Source: TMED78 sp036337035 (lineage in GTDB: Bacteria > Pseudomonadota > Gammaproteobacteria > Steroidobacterales > Rariloculaceae). Taken from it: a stretch of DNA of 64,000 nt. This document shows, in pieces, positions 1 through 7,833 of this stretch (its first letter is position 1; each line of letters starts with the position of its first letter). The notes below the pieces were generated by a model. It was not told the DNA's origin, made no database searches, and worked only from the letters and a program-made list of their open reading frames with translations. The translations under genes and the position numbers were made by a program. The stretch lies in NCBI GenBank assembly GCA_036337035.1, contig JAYZFC010000002.1, forward strand, positions 255,186-319,185, in the 5' to 3' direction.

Positions 1-76
1 TCAAAATATGTTAATATTTTATGAAAATAAAAAATATTTACATTATCATTATTTAAATAAACCTACACTATTATTT

Positions 77-817
77 ATGATTAAAATACATAAAAAAATT
101 TCAATTATATGTCTTATATTTATTGTCCTTTCATCCTGTACCAACAGTGATAATGATATTTTAGATGAAGGTGGTGAAGCCCTTTATCAAAGAGGTATTG
201 AAAGTATGGCTGATGGAAATTATCCAACAGCTTTGGCTTATTTCCAAGCACTTGAAGCTAACTACCCATTTAGCAACCTAACTAGGCAAGCTCAATTAGA
301 TATAATTTATGTATATTATAAAAGTTCACAGCCAGAGTTAGCAATAGATGCTGCGGAAGAGTTTGAAAGGGAAAACCCTACGCATCCTAGAGTTGATTAT
401 TGTTTATATATTATTGGACTGTCATATTTTGATGAATCTCCTAACTTCCTAGAAAGATGGTTTAGTGTAGATCTTGATATTCGCCCCCCAAAAAATACAC
501 TCCAGGCTTTTCAGAGTTTCCAAGAGCTCTTAAGAAGATTTCCTAATAGTCAATATGCCCCTGATGCTAGAGAAAGAATGATTTTCCTCAGAAATAGATT
601 AGCTGCTTATGAAAATCATGTAGCAGAATATTATATTAGGCGAGGAGCTTATTTAGCTGCAATAAATAGAGCAAAATATGCATTAGAACACTACTCTGGC
701 TCACCAGAATTAGAAATTTCACTAACTCTAATGATTAATGCTTATGAAATGATTGGAATGAATAATTTGGCTTCTGATGCAAGAAGAATTTTAGATGAAA
801 ATTTTCCTAGTCAATAA
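77..817 (+). CDS. bamD: BamD, outer-membrane assembly lipoprotein
   Basis: Lipoprotein of the BAM complex, which folds and inserts beta-barrel proteins into the outer membrane. I place the start at ATG 77 (246 aa, the usual family length) because it gives a short signal peptide beginning MIKIHKKISII and ending in the lipobox LSSC. An in-frame ATG at 8 would put 23 extra residues ahead of that signal. After the lipidated Cys the chain is a run of TPR-like helical repeats, the first around ALYQRGIESMADGNYPTAL, which is the BamD fold. The N-terminal half also contains the sequence FSNLTRQAQLDIIYVYYK, which fits the family. Too little sequence lies upstream to judge a promoter. Its stop overlaps the stop of the convergent nadE by 7 bp. 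Confidence 0.93.
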   Translation: MIKIHKKISIICLIFIVLSSCTNSDNDILDEGGEALYQRGIESMADGNYPTALAYFQALEANYPFSNLTRQAQLDIIYVYYKSSQPELAIDAAEEFERENPTHPRVDYCLYIIGLSYFDESPNFLERWFSVDLDIRPPKNTLQAFQSFQELLRRFPNSQYAPDARERMIFLRNRLAAYENHVAEYYIRRGAYLAAINRAKYALEHYSGSPELEISLTLMINAYEMIGMNNLASDARRILDENFPSQ

Positions 818-2418
818 CCAGAAGTAATAGGGTATCTCCAATCTCTTCCAAATGCTCTTTTACTAATTCTTACACCTGGTGGAGACTGCCTTCTCTTGTA
901 TTCATTTTTTTTAACCAGTTCTAAAATTCTTACAACAACCTGTCTATCAAAGCCAAGATTTTCAATCTGCTCTACTGAGGAGTCTCTTTCTATAAACTCT
1001 TCAAGTATAGAATCTAGAATTTTATAATCAGGTAAACTGTCACTATCTTTCTGATTTTCTCTTAGTTCAGCAGAAGGCTCACGAGATATAACTCTTTCTG
1101 GTATAACTGAGCTAATAGTGTTTCTATAATGTGCTAATTTATATACTAATGTTTTGCTACAATCCTTTAAAGGAGCGAACCCTCCTGCCATATCTCCATA
1201 TAATGTTGCATAACCAACTGCCATTTCACTTTTATTACCAGTAGTTAGAAGCAAACTATTCATCTTATTTGAAAGAGCCATAAGTATAATACCTCGGCAT
1301 CTAGCCTGGATATTTTCTTCAGTTACATCTTGCTTTAGTCCAAAAAAAGAGTCTTTTAACAAATCTAAGCTCGATTGGAAAATTTTTTCAATCGATATAA
1401 TTTTATAATTAACATTTAAATTTTCAGCCTGAAGACGAGAGTCCTCTAAACTAATTTCTGAAGTAAATCTAGAAGGCATCATTATAGTTTCAACACGGTC
1501 ACCTCCTAGAGCATCATAGGCAACACACAATGTTAAGGCAGAATCTATACCTCCAGATAAACCTAAAATGACATTCTTAAAGTTATTTTTATTAACATAA
1601 TCTTTTGTTCCTAAAACTAATGCATCATAGATACTCTTAATTGATGATTGCTCAGGAGAGATATTATTAGCCTTAAATTGAATTGATCCTGAATTTTGCT
1701 CGACCTCAATATAATCTATTTGCTCTAAGAAACTATTAGATCTTTGTATTACTTTACCATCTGAATTTAATATAAACGAAGCTCCATCAAACACAAGCTC
1801 ATCTTGTCCGCCTACCATATTTACATAAATGACAGGAACTCCATTTTTTTTAGCCTTAGAAGATAAAGTTTTCTCTCTTAATAAACTTTTATCTATCTGG
1901 TAAGGGGAACCATTGATAGCAACTAAAAAATCAGCCCCTTGAGAACATGTAAGATCAAATGGGCCATCCTCCCAAATATCTTCACAAATTAAAATACCAA
2001 TCTTTAAGCCCATAAAATTAACGACTGAGATTTTATCTCCTGGTTTAAAATACCTCTGCTCATCAAAAACAGAATAATTAGGCAGTATTAATTTCCTATG
2101 TCTAACTATCTCTTGTTGATCAAAAATAAAAGCTGCTGAATTATGAATATAATCTTTATTGTGCTCTGGAAAACCTACACAGATAGCTATATCTTTTGTT
2201 TTAGATTTAAGATACTCAATGGATTTCTCTACTCTTTTCTTCATACCATGATGAAATAAAAGATCTTCTGGGGGGTATCCTGAAATTGCTAGTTCAGGAT
2301 AAATAACCAAATCACATTTCTCTTTATCTCGAGCTTCTTCTGCAATAGAAATAATTTTCTTTGTATTTGATTCTATTGCACCTACATGGGTATTGATTTG
2401 TGCAATTGCAATTCTCAC
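811..2418 (-). CDS. nadE: Glutamine-dependent NAD+ synthetase
   Basis: Makes NAD+ from deamido-NAD+ with ATP, taking ammonia from glutamine. Two domains are visible in 535 aa. An N-terminal nitrilase-type amidase carries the Glu (YPELAISGYPPEDLL), Lys (RKLILPNYS) and Cys (GILICEDIWEDG) of the catalytic triad. The C-terminal synthetase carries the PP-loop GLSGGIDSALT. This is the long glutamine-using form, not the short ammonia-dependent form of E. coli. The start is GTG at 2418, overlapping the sucD stop as GTGA, so it is the last gene of sucC-sucD-nadE and probably depends on translational coupling. Its 3' end overlaps bamD. Confidence 0.95.
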   Translation of the reverse strand: MRIAIAQINTHVGAIESNTKKIISIAEEARDKEKCDLVIYPELAISGYPPEDLLFHHGMKKRVEKSIEYLKSKTKDIAICVGFPEHNKDYIHNSAAFIFDQQEIVRHRKLILPNYSVFDEQRYFKPGDKISVVNFMGLKIGILICEDIWEDGPFDLTCSQGADFLVAINGSPYQIDKSLLREKTLSSKAKKNGVPVIYVNMVGGQDELVFDGASFILNSDGKVIQRSNSFLEQIDYIEVEQNSGSIQFKANNISPEQSSIKSIYDALVLGTKDYVNKNNFKNVILGLSGGIDSALTLCVAYDALGGDRVETIMMPSRFTSEISLEDSRLQAENLNVNYKIISIEKIFQSSLDLLKDSFFGLKQDVTEENIQARCRGIILMALSNKMNSLLLTTGNKSEMAVGYATLYGDMAGGFAPLKDCSKTLVYKLAHYRNTISSVIPERVISREPSAELRENQKDSDSLPDYKILDSILEEFIERDSSVEQIENLGFDRQVVVRILELVKKNEYKRRQSPPGVRISKRAFGRDWRYPITSGY

Positions 2419-3284
2419 TCTAACGCCTTACTCATTGCTTCGCCAAGCTCAGCTGGAGACCTAACAGTAATAACGCCTGCTTTATCTAATGCATTATATT
2501 TCTCTGATGCTGTTCCTTTACCTCCAGAAATAATTGCACCAGCATGTCCCATTCTCTTGCCTTTTGGAGCTGTTACGCCAGCAATATAAGCAACAACAGG
2601 CTTCTTTACATCGCTATGAATATATTCAGCTGCTGCCTCTTCATCGGTTCCACCAATTTCTCCGACTAATATAATTCCTTTTGTATCTGGATCATTCTCA
2701 AATTCTTCTAGGCAATCAATAAAATTCATCCCTCTTACGGGATCACCCCCAATACCTATACAAGTAGTCTGTCCCAAACCTTCATTAGTTGTTTGAAAAA
2801 CTGCCTCATAGGTTAAGGTTCCTGAACGGGATATTATGCCTATTGAGCCAGGAGAATGAATAAAACCTGGCATTATACCTATCTTGCAACTACCAGGTGT
2901 AATAATGCCAGGACAATTAGGACCAATTAATCTACAATCATAATTTTTTATTACTGATTTAACTTTAACCATATCTAAAACAGGCAGTCCCTCTGTAATA
3001 CAAACTATTAGCTCAACTCCATTTTCTGCAGCTTCTATAATGGCATCTGAAGCATAAGCTGCAGGAACATAAATCATACTGACTTTCGCTCCTGTAACAT
3101 TTACTGCCTCTTTTACATTATTAAATATAGGTAAGTTTAGATGCTCTTGTCCTCCCTTACCGGGTGTAACGCCAGCAACAACAGAGGTTCCATATTGAAT
3201 ACATTGCTCTGTATGAAAGCTTCCCTGCCTTCCAGTTAAACCTTGACAAATAACCTTTGTGTCTTTACCAACTAAAATACTCAT
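2415..3284 (-). CDS. sucD: Succinyl-CoA synthetase, alpha subunit
   Basis: Alpha subunit of the TCA-cycle enzyme that interconverts succinyl-CoA and succinate with substrate-level phosphorylation. At 289 aa it matches the E. coli subunit. The CoA-binding Rossmann half has GLTGRQGSFHTEQ near the start and GPNCPGIITPG in the middle. The phospho-histidine loop GHAGAIISGGKGTASEK is near residue 246, and IGIGGDPVRGMNFIDCLEEF is typical of the ligase domain. It starts at ATG 3284, 5 bp after the sucC stop, and ends in a 4-base overlap with nadE. No other TCA genes (sucAB, sdh, gltA) are nearby, so sucCD is detached from the usual sdh-suc cluster. Confidence 0.97.
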   Translation of the reverse strand: MSILVGKDTKVICQGLTGRQGSFHTEQCIQYGTSVVAGVTPGKGGQEHLNLPIFNNVKEAVNVTGAKVSMIYVPAAYASDAIIEAAENGVELIVCITEGLPVLDMVKVKSVIKNYDCRLIGPNCPGIITPGSCKIGIMPGFIHSPGSIGIISRSGTLTYEAVFQTTNEGLGQTTCIGIGGDPVRGMNFIDCLEEFENDPDTKGIILVGEIGGTDEEAAAEYIHSDVKKPVVAYIAGVTAPKGKRMGHAGAIISGGKGTASEKYNALDKAGVITVRSPAELGEAMSKALE

Positions 3285-3289
3285 AAAAG

Positions 3290-4453
3290 CTATCCCTCAG
3301 CCAACGAAATTATTTTCTTTGCAGCATCTGTTAATGACTCAGCTGCAATTATTTTAAAATGACTTTCTTTGAGCAATTTCTTGCCTTTTTCAACATTAGT
3401 CCCTTCTAGTCTTACAACTACTGGAACATCTACGCCTACTTCCTTAACAGCCATAATTATTCCCTCAGCAATTAAATCGCACCTTACAATACCTCCAAAA
3501 ATATTAACGAGAATTGCTTCGACACTTTTATTAGCCAGAATAATTTTAAATGCCTCTGTTACTCTCTCAGCAGTTGCTCCGCCACCTACATCAAGGAAAT
3601 TTGCAGGTTCACCGCCATGAAGCTTAATTAAATCCATGGTAGCCATCGCTAAACCAGCACCGTTAACCATGCATGCAATGTTGCCGTTAAGAGAAACATA
3701 ATTCAGATCATGCTTAGTGGCTATCCTTTCTTGTTCATCTTCTTGAGACTCATCTCTTAGATTGCCTAATTCTGATTGCCTGAACAAAGCATTATCCTCA
3801 ATATTAATTTTTGCATCTAAAGCTACTATATGACCTGTTTTGGTCAAAATTAAAGGGTTTATCTCAACTAAGCTAGCATCTGATTTTTGAAATAAGTCAA
3901 TTAGCTTTAACAATATATCTTTAAGTTCTCTTCGTTGGGATGCATCCAGTGAAAGACTTAAACCAAGATTTTCTGCATCATTTTCTGTAATGCCTGTTTC
4001 AGGATGCACTTCAGTAGTAAAAATCTTCTCTGGTGTTTCTGCAGCAACTTTTTCTATATCCATTCCGCCACATTCAGAACCCATAATAACTAATTTTTCT
4101 CTTGATCTATCAACGAGCAAGCTTAAATACAACTCTTTTAATATTTCAGATCCTTCTTCAATATAGACAGAATTTATTGGAAGGCCAGCATCTCCAGTTT
4201 GGTGAGTTGATAAATTATTACCTATTAAATCACTGGTAAATTTAGCAACATCATCAAAAGAGTGTGCTAATTTAACACCGCCCGCTTTTCCTCTTCCGCC
4301 AGCATGTACTTGAGCCTTAACAACCCACAACTGTCCGCCTATATCTTTAGCAGCCTTAACGGCTTCTTTAGCATTATAGGCAATAATTCCTTTAGGTACC
4401 GGAATACCATAATCCTTAAAAATAGCTTTTGATTGAAATTCGTGAAGGTTCAA
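3290..4453 (-). CDS. sucC: Succinyl-CoA synthetase, beta subunit (ATP-grasp)
   Basis: Beta subunit of succinyl-CoA synthetase, binding nucleotide and, with SucD, forming the succinate site. The 387-aa protein has the family N-terminus MNLHEFQSKAIFKDYGIPVP, an ATP-grasp domain with VVKAQVHAGGRGKAGGVKL, metal-binding VEINPLILT, and the C-terminal ligase domain containing FLDVGGGATAERVTEAFK and NIFGGIVRCDLIAEGI. It is first in sucC-sucD-nadE. The 118-bp gap to the divergent pilD must hold promoters for both sides. A TATAAT-like hexamer is visible on this strand at 4488-4483, but in such AT-rich sequence I give it little weight. Confidence 0.97.
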   Translation of the reverse strand: MNLHEFQSKAIFKDYGIPVPKGIIAYNAKEAVKAAKDIGGQLWVVKAQVHAGGRGKAGGVKLAHSFDDVAKFTSDLIGNNLSTHQTGDAGLPINSVYIEEGSEILKELYLSLLVDRSREKLVIMGSECGGMDIEKVAAETPEKIFTTEVHPETGITENDAENLGLSLSLDASQRRELKDILLKLIDLFQKSDASLVEINPLILTKTGHIVALDAKINIEDNALFRQSELGNLRDESQEDEQERIATKHDLNYVSLNGNIACMVNGAGLAMATMDLIKLHGGEPANFLDVGGGATAERVTEAFKIILANKSVEAILVNIFGGIVRCDLIAEGIIMAVKEVGVDVPVVVRLEGTNVEKGKKLLKESHFKIIAAESLTDAAKKIISLAEG

Positions 4454-4571
4454 TTTAAATTATCTCTATATTAAATTATCTAATTATATTTTATCATTTA
4501 TTAAGATTAATTTAAGCTTTTAGGTACAGTTTAGGAATATAATTAAGATTGAAAAAATATATAGAAAATAT

Positions 4572-5405
4572 ATGTTAATTAATAATTATACTCTATTTCT
4601 TATAATTTGCATTATTAGCTTAATAATAGGAAGCTTTATTAGCTTGGCTAGCTTTAGAATCCCAATTATTTTGGAAAGAAAATACAATAAAACACTTATA
4701 TCTAAATACAATAAGCATAAATTTTATAATTTAGTAATACCGCGCTCCAACTGCCCTCAATGTCTAAATATCATTCCTTTATACCAAAATATTCCATTAT
4801 TTAGCTATATTACTCTTAGAGCTAAATGTAGTAATTGTAAAAAACCAATTTCTATTAGATACCCAATCATTGAATTAGTCACCCTTCTGGTATTTATACT
4901 AACTTTCTTTCAATTTGGGTTAAGCCTAGATTTGATAGCAATCTATATATTTGCATGTTTATTAATCACAGTATCAATAATTGATATTGAGCATGGGCTG
5001 CTCCCAGATATAATAACAATACCAATATTAATTGTAGGGATTTTATTTAATTATCTATTTTTGGGCGTAACTGAGTTTTACTCAAGTTTAATTGGCGCTA
5101 TCTGTGGTTACTATAGCTTATGGATAATTTATAAAATTCATCATTTTTTTACTAATAGGGAAGGATTAGGTTATGGTGACTTTAAGCTTATGGCTGGTTT
5201 AGGGGCATGGATAAGTTGGCAATTTATACCATTTATATTATTCTTTTCTTCAATACTAGGAATATTTTATTCAATATTTTTAATAATGTTCAAAAAACAT
5301 ACTATTAGGTCAACTATCCCTTTTGGTCCATTTCTAGCTATTGTAGGCTTCTTTACTTTTTTATATAAACAAGAATTGTTAGTATTTTATCTACTATATT
5401 TATGA
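4572..5405 (+). CDS. pilD: Type IV prepilin peptidase / N-methyltransferase
   Basis: Inner-membrane aspartyl protease that cleaves and N-methylates type IV pilins and type II secretion pseudopilins. The 277-aa protein has the cytoplasmic zinc-binding four-cysteine region (CPQC then CSNC, residues about 61-97), several hydrophobic membrane spans, and both catalytic aspartates: one in SIIDIEHGLLPD and one in GYGDFKLMAGLGAW (the family GxGDxK motif). Its stop overlaps coaE as ATGA, the pilD-coaE order common in gammaproteobacteria. The usual upstream partners pilB and pilC are not present; sucC lies there instead. The substrates must therefore be encoded elsewhere. Confidence 0.93.
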   Translation: MLINNYTLFLIICIISLIIGSFISLASFRIPIILERKYNKTLISKYNKHKFYNLVIPRSNCPQCLNIIPLYQNIPLFSYITLRAKCSNCKKPISIRYPIIELVTLLVFILTFFQFGLSLDLIAIYIFACLLITVSIIDIEHGLLPDIITIPILIVGILFNYLFLGVTEFYSSLIGAICGYYSLWIIYKIHHFFTNREGLGYGDFKLMAGLGAWISWQFIPFILFFSSILGIFYSIFLIMFKKHTIRSTIPFGPFLAIVGFFTFLYKQELLVFYLLYL

Positions 5406-6007
5406 ATAATAACATATTTAAAATAGGTCTAACTGGAGGTATAGCTACTGGTAAAACAACAGTTGCTGATATATTTTCAAATCTTGGTATAGAAATTATT
5501 GATACTGATGAAATAGCAAAAGAGGCTGTTAAACCAGGAGAACCAGCACTAAAATTAATAATTGATTCTTTTGGTAAAGATATAATAGAAAAAAAATCTA
5601 AAAAACTAGATCGTAGAAAATTAAGAAGAATAATTTTTGAAAATAATGAATATAAAAAAAAGCTGGAATCAATTCTGCACCCTATCATTCGTAAAAAAAC
5701 TCTTGATCTCCTACTAGAAACAAAATCAAAGTATGTAATAATTGTTGTACCCCTTTTAATTGAAACAGGGTTTATAGAGATTGTGGATTATGTAATAGTT
5801 GTCGATTGCCCCAAAAAAACTCAACTCCAAAGATTATTGGAGAGAGATAAAATAAGTAAAAAAGATGGGGAAAACATAATAAAAAACCAAATAAATAGGA
5901 AAGATAGGCTAAAAAAGGCTGATATAGTAATCGATACTAGCAAGGATATAAAATCTGTTATAAATCAAGTTAATAAGATATATTTAAGAATTGCTCAAGG
6001 ATCCTGA
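5402..6007 (+). CDS. coaE: Dephospho-CoA kinase
   Basis: Catalyses the last step of coenzyme A synthesis, phosphorylating the 3'-hydroxyl of dephospho-CoA with ATP. The 201-aa protein starts with the P-loop GLTGGIATGKTTVAD, followed by the conserved IIDTDEIAKEAV substrate segment, the ESILHPIIR motif, and VIIVVPLLIETG in the Walker-B-like strand. The start ATG overlaps the pilD stop (ATGA), so the two genes are translationally coupled. The 3' end overlaps the convergent Coq4-like gene by 24 bp. The yacG gene that often accompanies coaE and zapD is not found here. Confidence 0.96.
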   Translation: MNNNIFKIGLTGGIATGKTTVADIFSNLGIEIIDTDEIAKEAVKPGEPALKLIIDSFGKDIIEKKSKKLDRRKLRRIIFENNEYKKKLESILHPIIRKKTLDLLLETKSKYVIIVVPLLIETGFIEIVDYVIVVDCPKKTQLQRLLERDKISKKDGENIIKNQINRKDRLKKADIVIDTSKDIKSVINQVNKIYLRIAQGS

Positions 6008-6529
6008 CCAATTTAATTTTTGGACCGATCTCTCACTTTTCTCTAATATTTTAATACCATAATCTTTCCTTAAATCACAAATTCTTTTATTTAATAATTC
6101 ATCATCACAATTATATGGCCATTTTTTTATCATAGCCTTAGTTCTTGATTTAATTAATTTCTTAACTATCCGAGTATTTTGATAAAGCTTAATAAATCCT
6201 TTTATCCCTACTTCAGTAAAAAATACTTTATATAATTTTAACAATTCTTTGTTTGTAAATGAATATTTTAATAAATCTAACCAACTAAATTGCGTTCCAT
6301 AAAGAGTCCATGTATCAAGCATTGCTTCTTGTTCCAAAGATATATCAAGGCCAAAAATAACATGTGTACAATCATGGTTCCTCATTATTGATGATCCAGG
6401 ATCATCTTCTATTTTTTTTATTGCATTGTTATTTATTTCCGCTGATTTGAGCAAAGAATAATATATTTCTAACCCTTCTTTAAGCGTAAGATTACAATCC
6501 TGATCCTGGTAAGCTATTTTTTCAGTCAT
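5984..6529 (-). CDS. Coq4-like protein (ubiquinone-related), function unproven
   Basis: A 181-aa protein with no signal peptide or clear membrane span. Residues 52-68 contain HDCTH followed exactly 11 residues later by Glu, which is the HDxxHx11E metal-binding signature of the COQ4 ubiquinone-biosynthesis family. The surrounding helices (DISLEQEAMLDTWTLYGTQF, then a basic LKYS/IKLYQ segment) are compatible with that all-helical fold. I choose ATG 6529, with AAGAA upstream, because a more distal ATG at 6574 adds only hydrophobic and aromatic residues unlike the family. COQ4 acts in ring modification of coenzyme Q and as an organiser of the Coq complex; assigning that role here is inference. 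It sits alone between coaE and zapD, where no such gene is usual, and overlaps coaE convergently. Confidence 0.6.
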   Translation of the reverse strand: MTEKIAYQDQDCNLTLKEGLEIYYSLLKSAEINNNAIKKIEDDPGSSIMRNHDCTHVIFGLDISLEQEAMLDTWTLYGTQFSWLDLLKYSFTNKELLKLYKVFFTEVGIKGFIKLYQNTRIVKKLIKSRTKAMIKKWPYNCDDELLNKRICDLRKDYGIKILEKSERSVQKLNWSGSLSNS

Positions 6530-6635
6530 ATAGTTCTTTTTAAAACAATAATTTATATATAAATATAATAACAATAGTAATTTTATTTTATAAGATTATA
6601 CTACTATTTAATCATTATTATTATTAATAAATCAA

Positions 6636-7433
6636 ATGGCTATACCAAAAGAATTGCTTCTAGAAAATAAAGATATGATCAATTTTGATCAACCTCTAAA
6701 TGAGATTATGAGAACCTTCTTGAGAACGGAGTTTCTATATAAGCAACTTTTATTTCATCAAAATAATTTATCTGACTTTAGCGTAAGAGCGGCAATCTCT
6801 TCTATTATAGAAATAATAAGTATTATAAATAGATCTGGATTAAAAAATGATCTAATAAAGCAATTTGATAAACAGGAAGATATTTTACTATCATATAAAA
6901 AACAGTCTGGCGTAGATCTAGATAGGATAGAAAAAATATTTATTGAAATAAGTAGTGCTAAAGAAGAATTATTAGCTCTTGATAGTGATCTACCATCTAA
7001 AATTTATGATTCTGAGTTCCTGCATGCAATAAAACACAGAAGTAATATACCAGGAGGAACTTGTATATTTGATTTGCCAAATTTTGCCTATTGGGTTAAT
7101 CAACCAAAAGAGGAATTGCTATCTGGTCTTGAAGAATGGATTAAGGAAATTAAACCTATTTGTGAATCAATTATTCATATCTTATGGCTTATAAGAAATA
7201 GCAATATTACTAACAATGAAATTGCAAAAAATGGAATGTTCCTCCATGAATTAAGTAAAGATAATAAGATAATAATGATTACTATATCTATTAATAAAAA
7301 TTCAAATTTTTATCCAGAAATCAGCGCTGGAAAACATAGATTTTCAGTAAGATTTCTAGAGTGGATAAGCATATACGATCATACATCCCAAGTGAAAAAT
7401 GATGTTAATTTTCATCTATCTCTTTGCCAATAG
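6636..7433 (+). CDS. zapD: Cell division protein ZapD
   Basis: Cytoplasmic protein that bundles FtsZ filaments and stabilises the Z ring. The 265-aa sequence has the family opening FDQPLNEIMRTFLRTEFLYK, the alpha-helical N-terminal half, and the C-terminal beta domain including the conserved ISAGKHRFSVRFLEW. It is slightly longer than the E. coli protein (247 aa), mainly through an N-terminal extension of about a dozen residues. Its position between coaE and mutT is the usual gammaproteobacterial one. The stop overlaps the convergent mutT end by 18 bp. Its target FtsZ is encoded about 5 kb away. Confidence 0.93.
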   Translation: MAIPKELLLENKDMINFDQPLNEIMRTFLRTEFLYKQLLFHQNNLSDFSVRAAISSIIEIISIINRSGLKNDLIKQFDKQEDILLSYKKQSGVDLDRIEKIFIEISSAKEELLALDSDLPSKIYDSEFLHAIKHRSNIPGGTCIFDLPNFAYWVNQPKEELLSGLEEWIKEIKPICESIIHILWLIRNSNITNNEIAKNGMFLHELSKDNKIIMITISINKNSNFYPEISAGKHRFSVRFLEWISIYDHTSQVKNDVNFHLSLCQ

Positions 7434-7820
7434 AAAATCTTGTATTTTCTGATCAGCAGGCAATAACTTAAATTTAAATAGGTCTTCAGGATGGACCCAA
7501 GCAATTTCCTGACCTTCTTTTGATTTTGGCTCACCAAGAAAACTTTTTATAATCCAAATATCCAAATTAACCATATAATCTTCATATTGATAGTAATAAT
7601 TCATGATAGGCTTAGCCTTACTCACAATAATACCTAATTCTTCTAGGAGTTCTCTTGAAAGAGCAGACATATTATCTTCTTGTAAGTTAATTTTGCCGCC
7701 TGGAAATTCCCAATATCCTTCCATATATTTACCAGGTAGCCTCTTATTAATAAGAACATTATTGTTATTATCAAAAATTAATCCTATTACTACTTTTTGG
7801 TAATGCTTTCCATTATGCAT
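7416..7820 (-). CDS. mutT: MutT-type Nudix hydrolase (8-oxo-dGTPase)
   Basis: Hydrolyses 8-oxo-dGTP to the monophosphate and so prevents A:T to C:G transversions. The Nudix box is complete: GGKINLQEDNMSALSRELLE followed by ELGI, with Glu and Arg in place (pattern Gx5Ex7REUxEExGU). I start at ATG 7820, 13 bp after the secA stop, giving 134 aa. This begins just before the first strand KVVIGLIFDNNNNVLINKR, as in E. coli MutT. An in-frame ATG at 7889 would overlap secA by 56 bp and adds a tail not seen in the family. Co-transcription downstream of secA matches the E. coli secA-mutT order. Confidence 0.92.
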   Translation of the reverse strand: MHNGKHYQKVVIGLIFDNNNNVLINKRLPGKYMEGYWEFPGGKINLQEDNMSALSRELLEELGIIVSKAKPIMNYYYQYEDYMVNLDIWIIKSFLGEPKSKEGQEIAWVHPEDLFKFKLLPADQKIQDFLLAKR

Positions 7821-7833
7821 GTTTTGTAAATTT

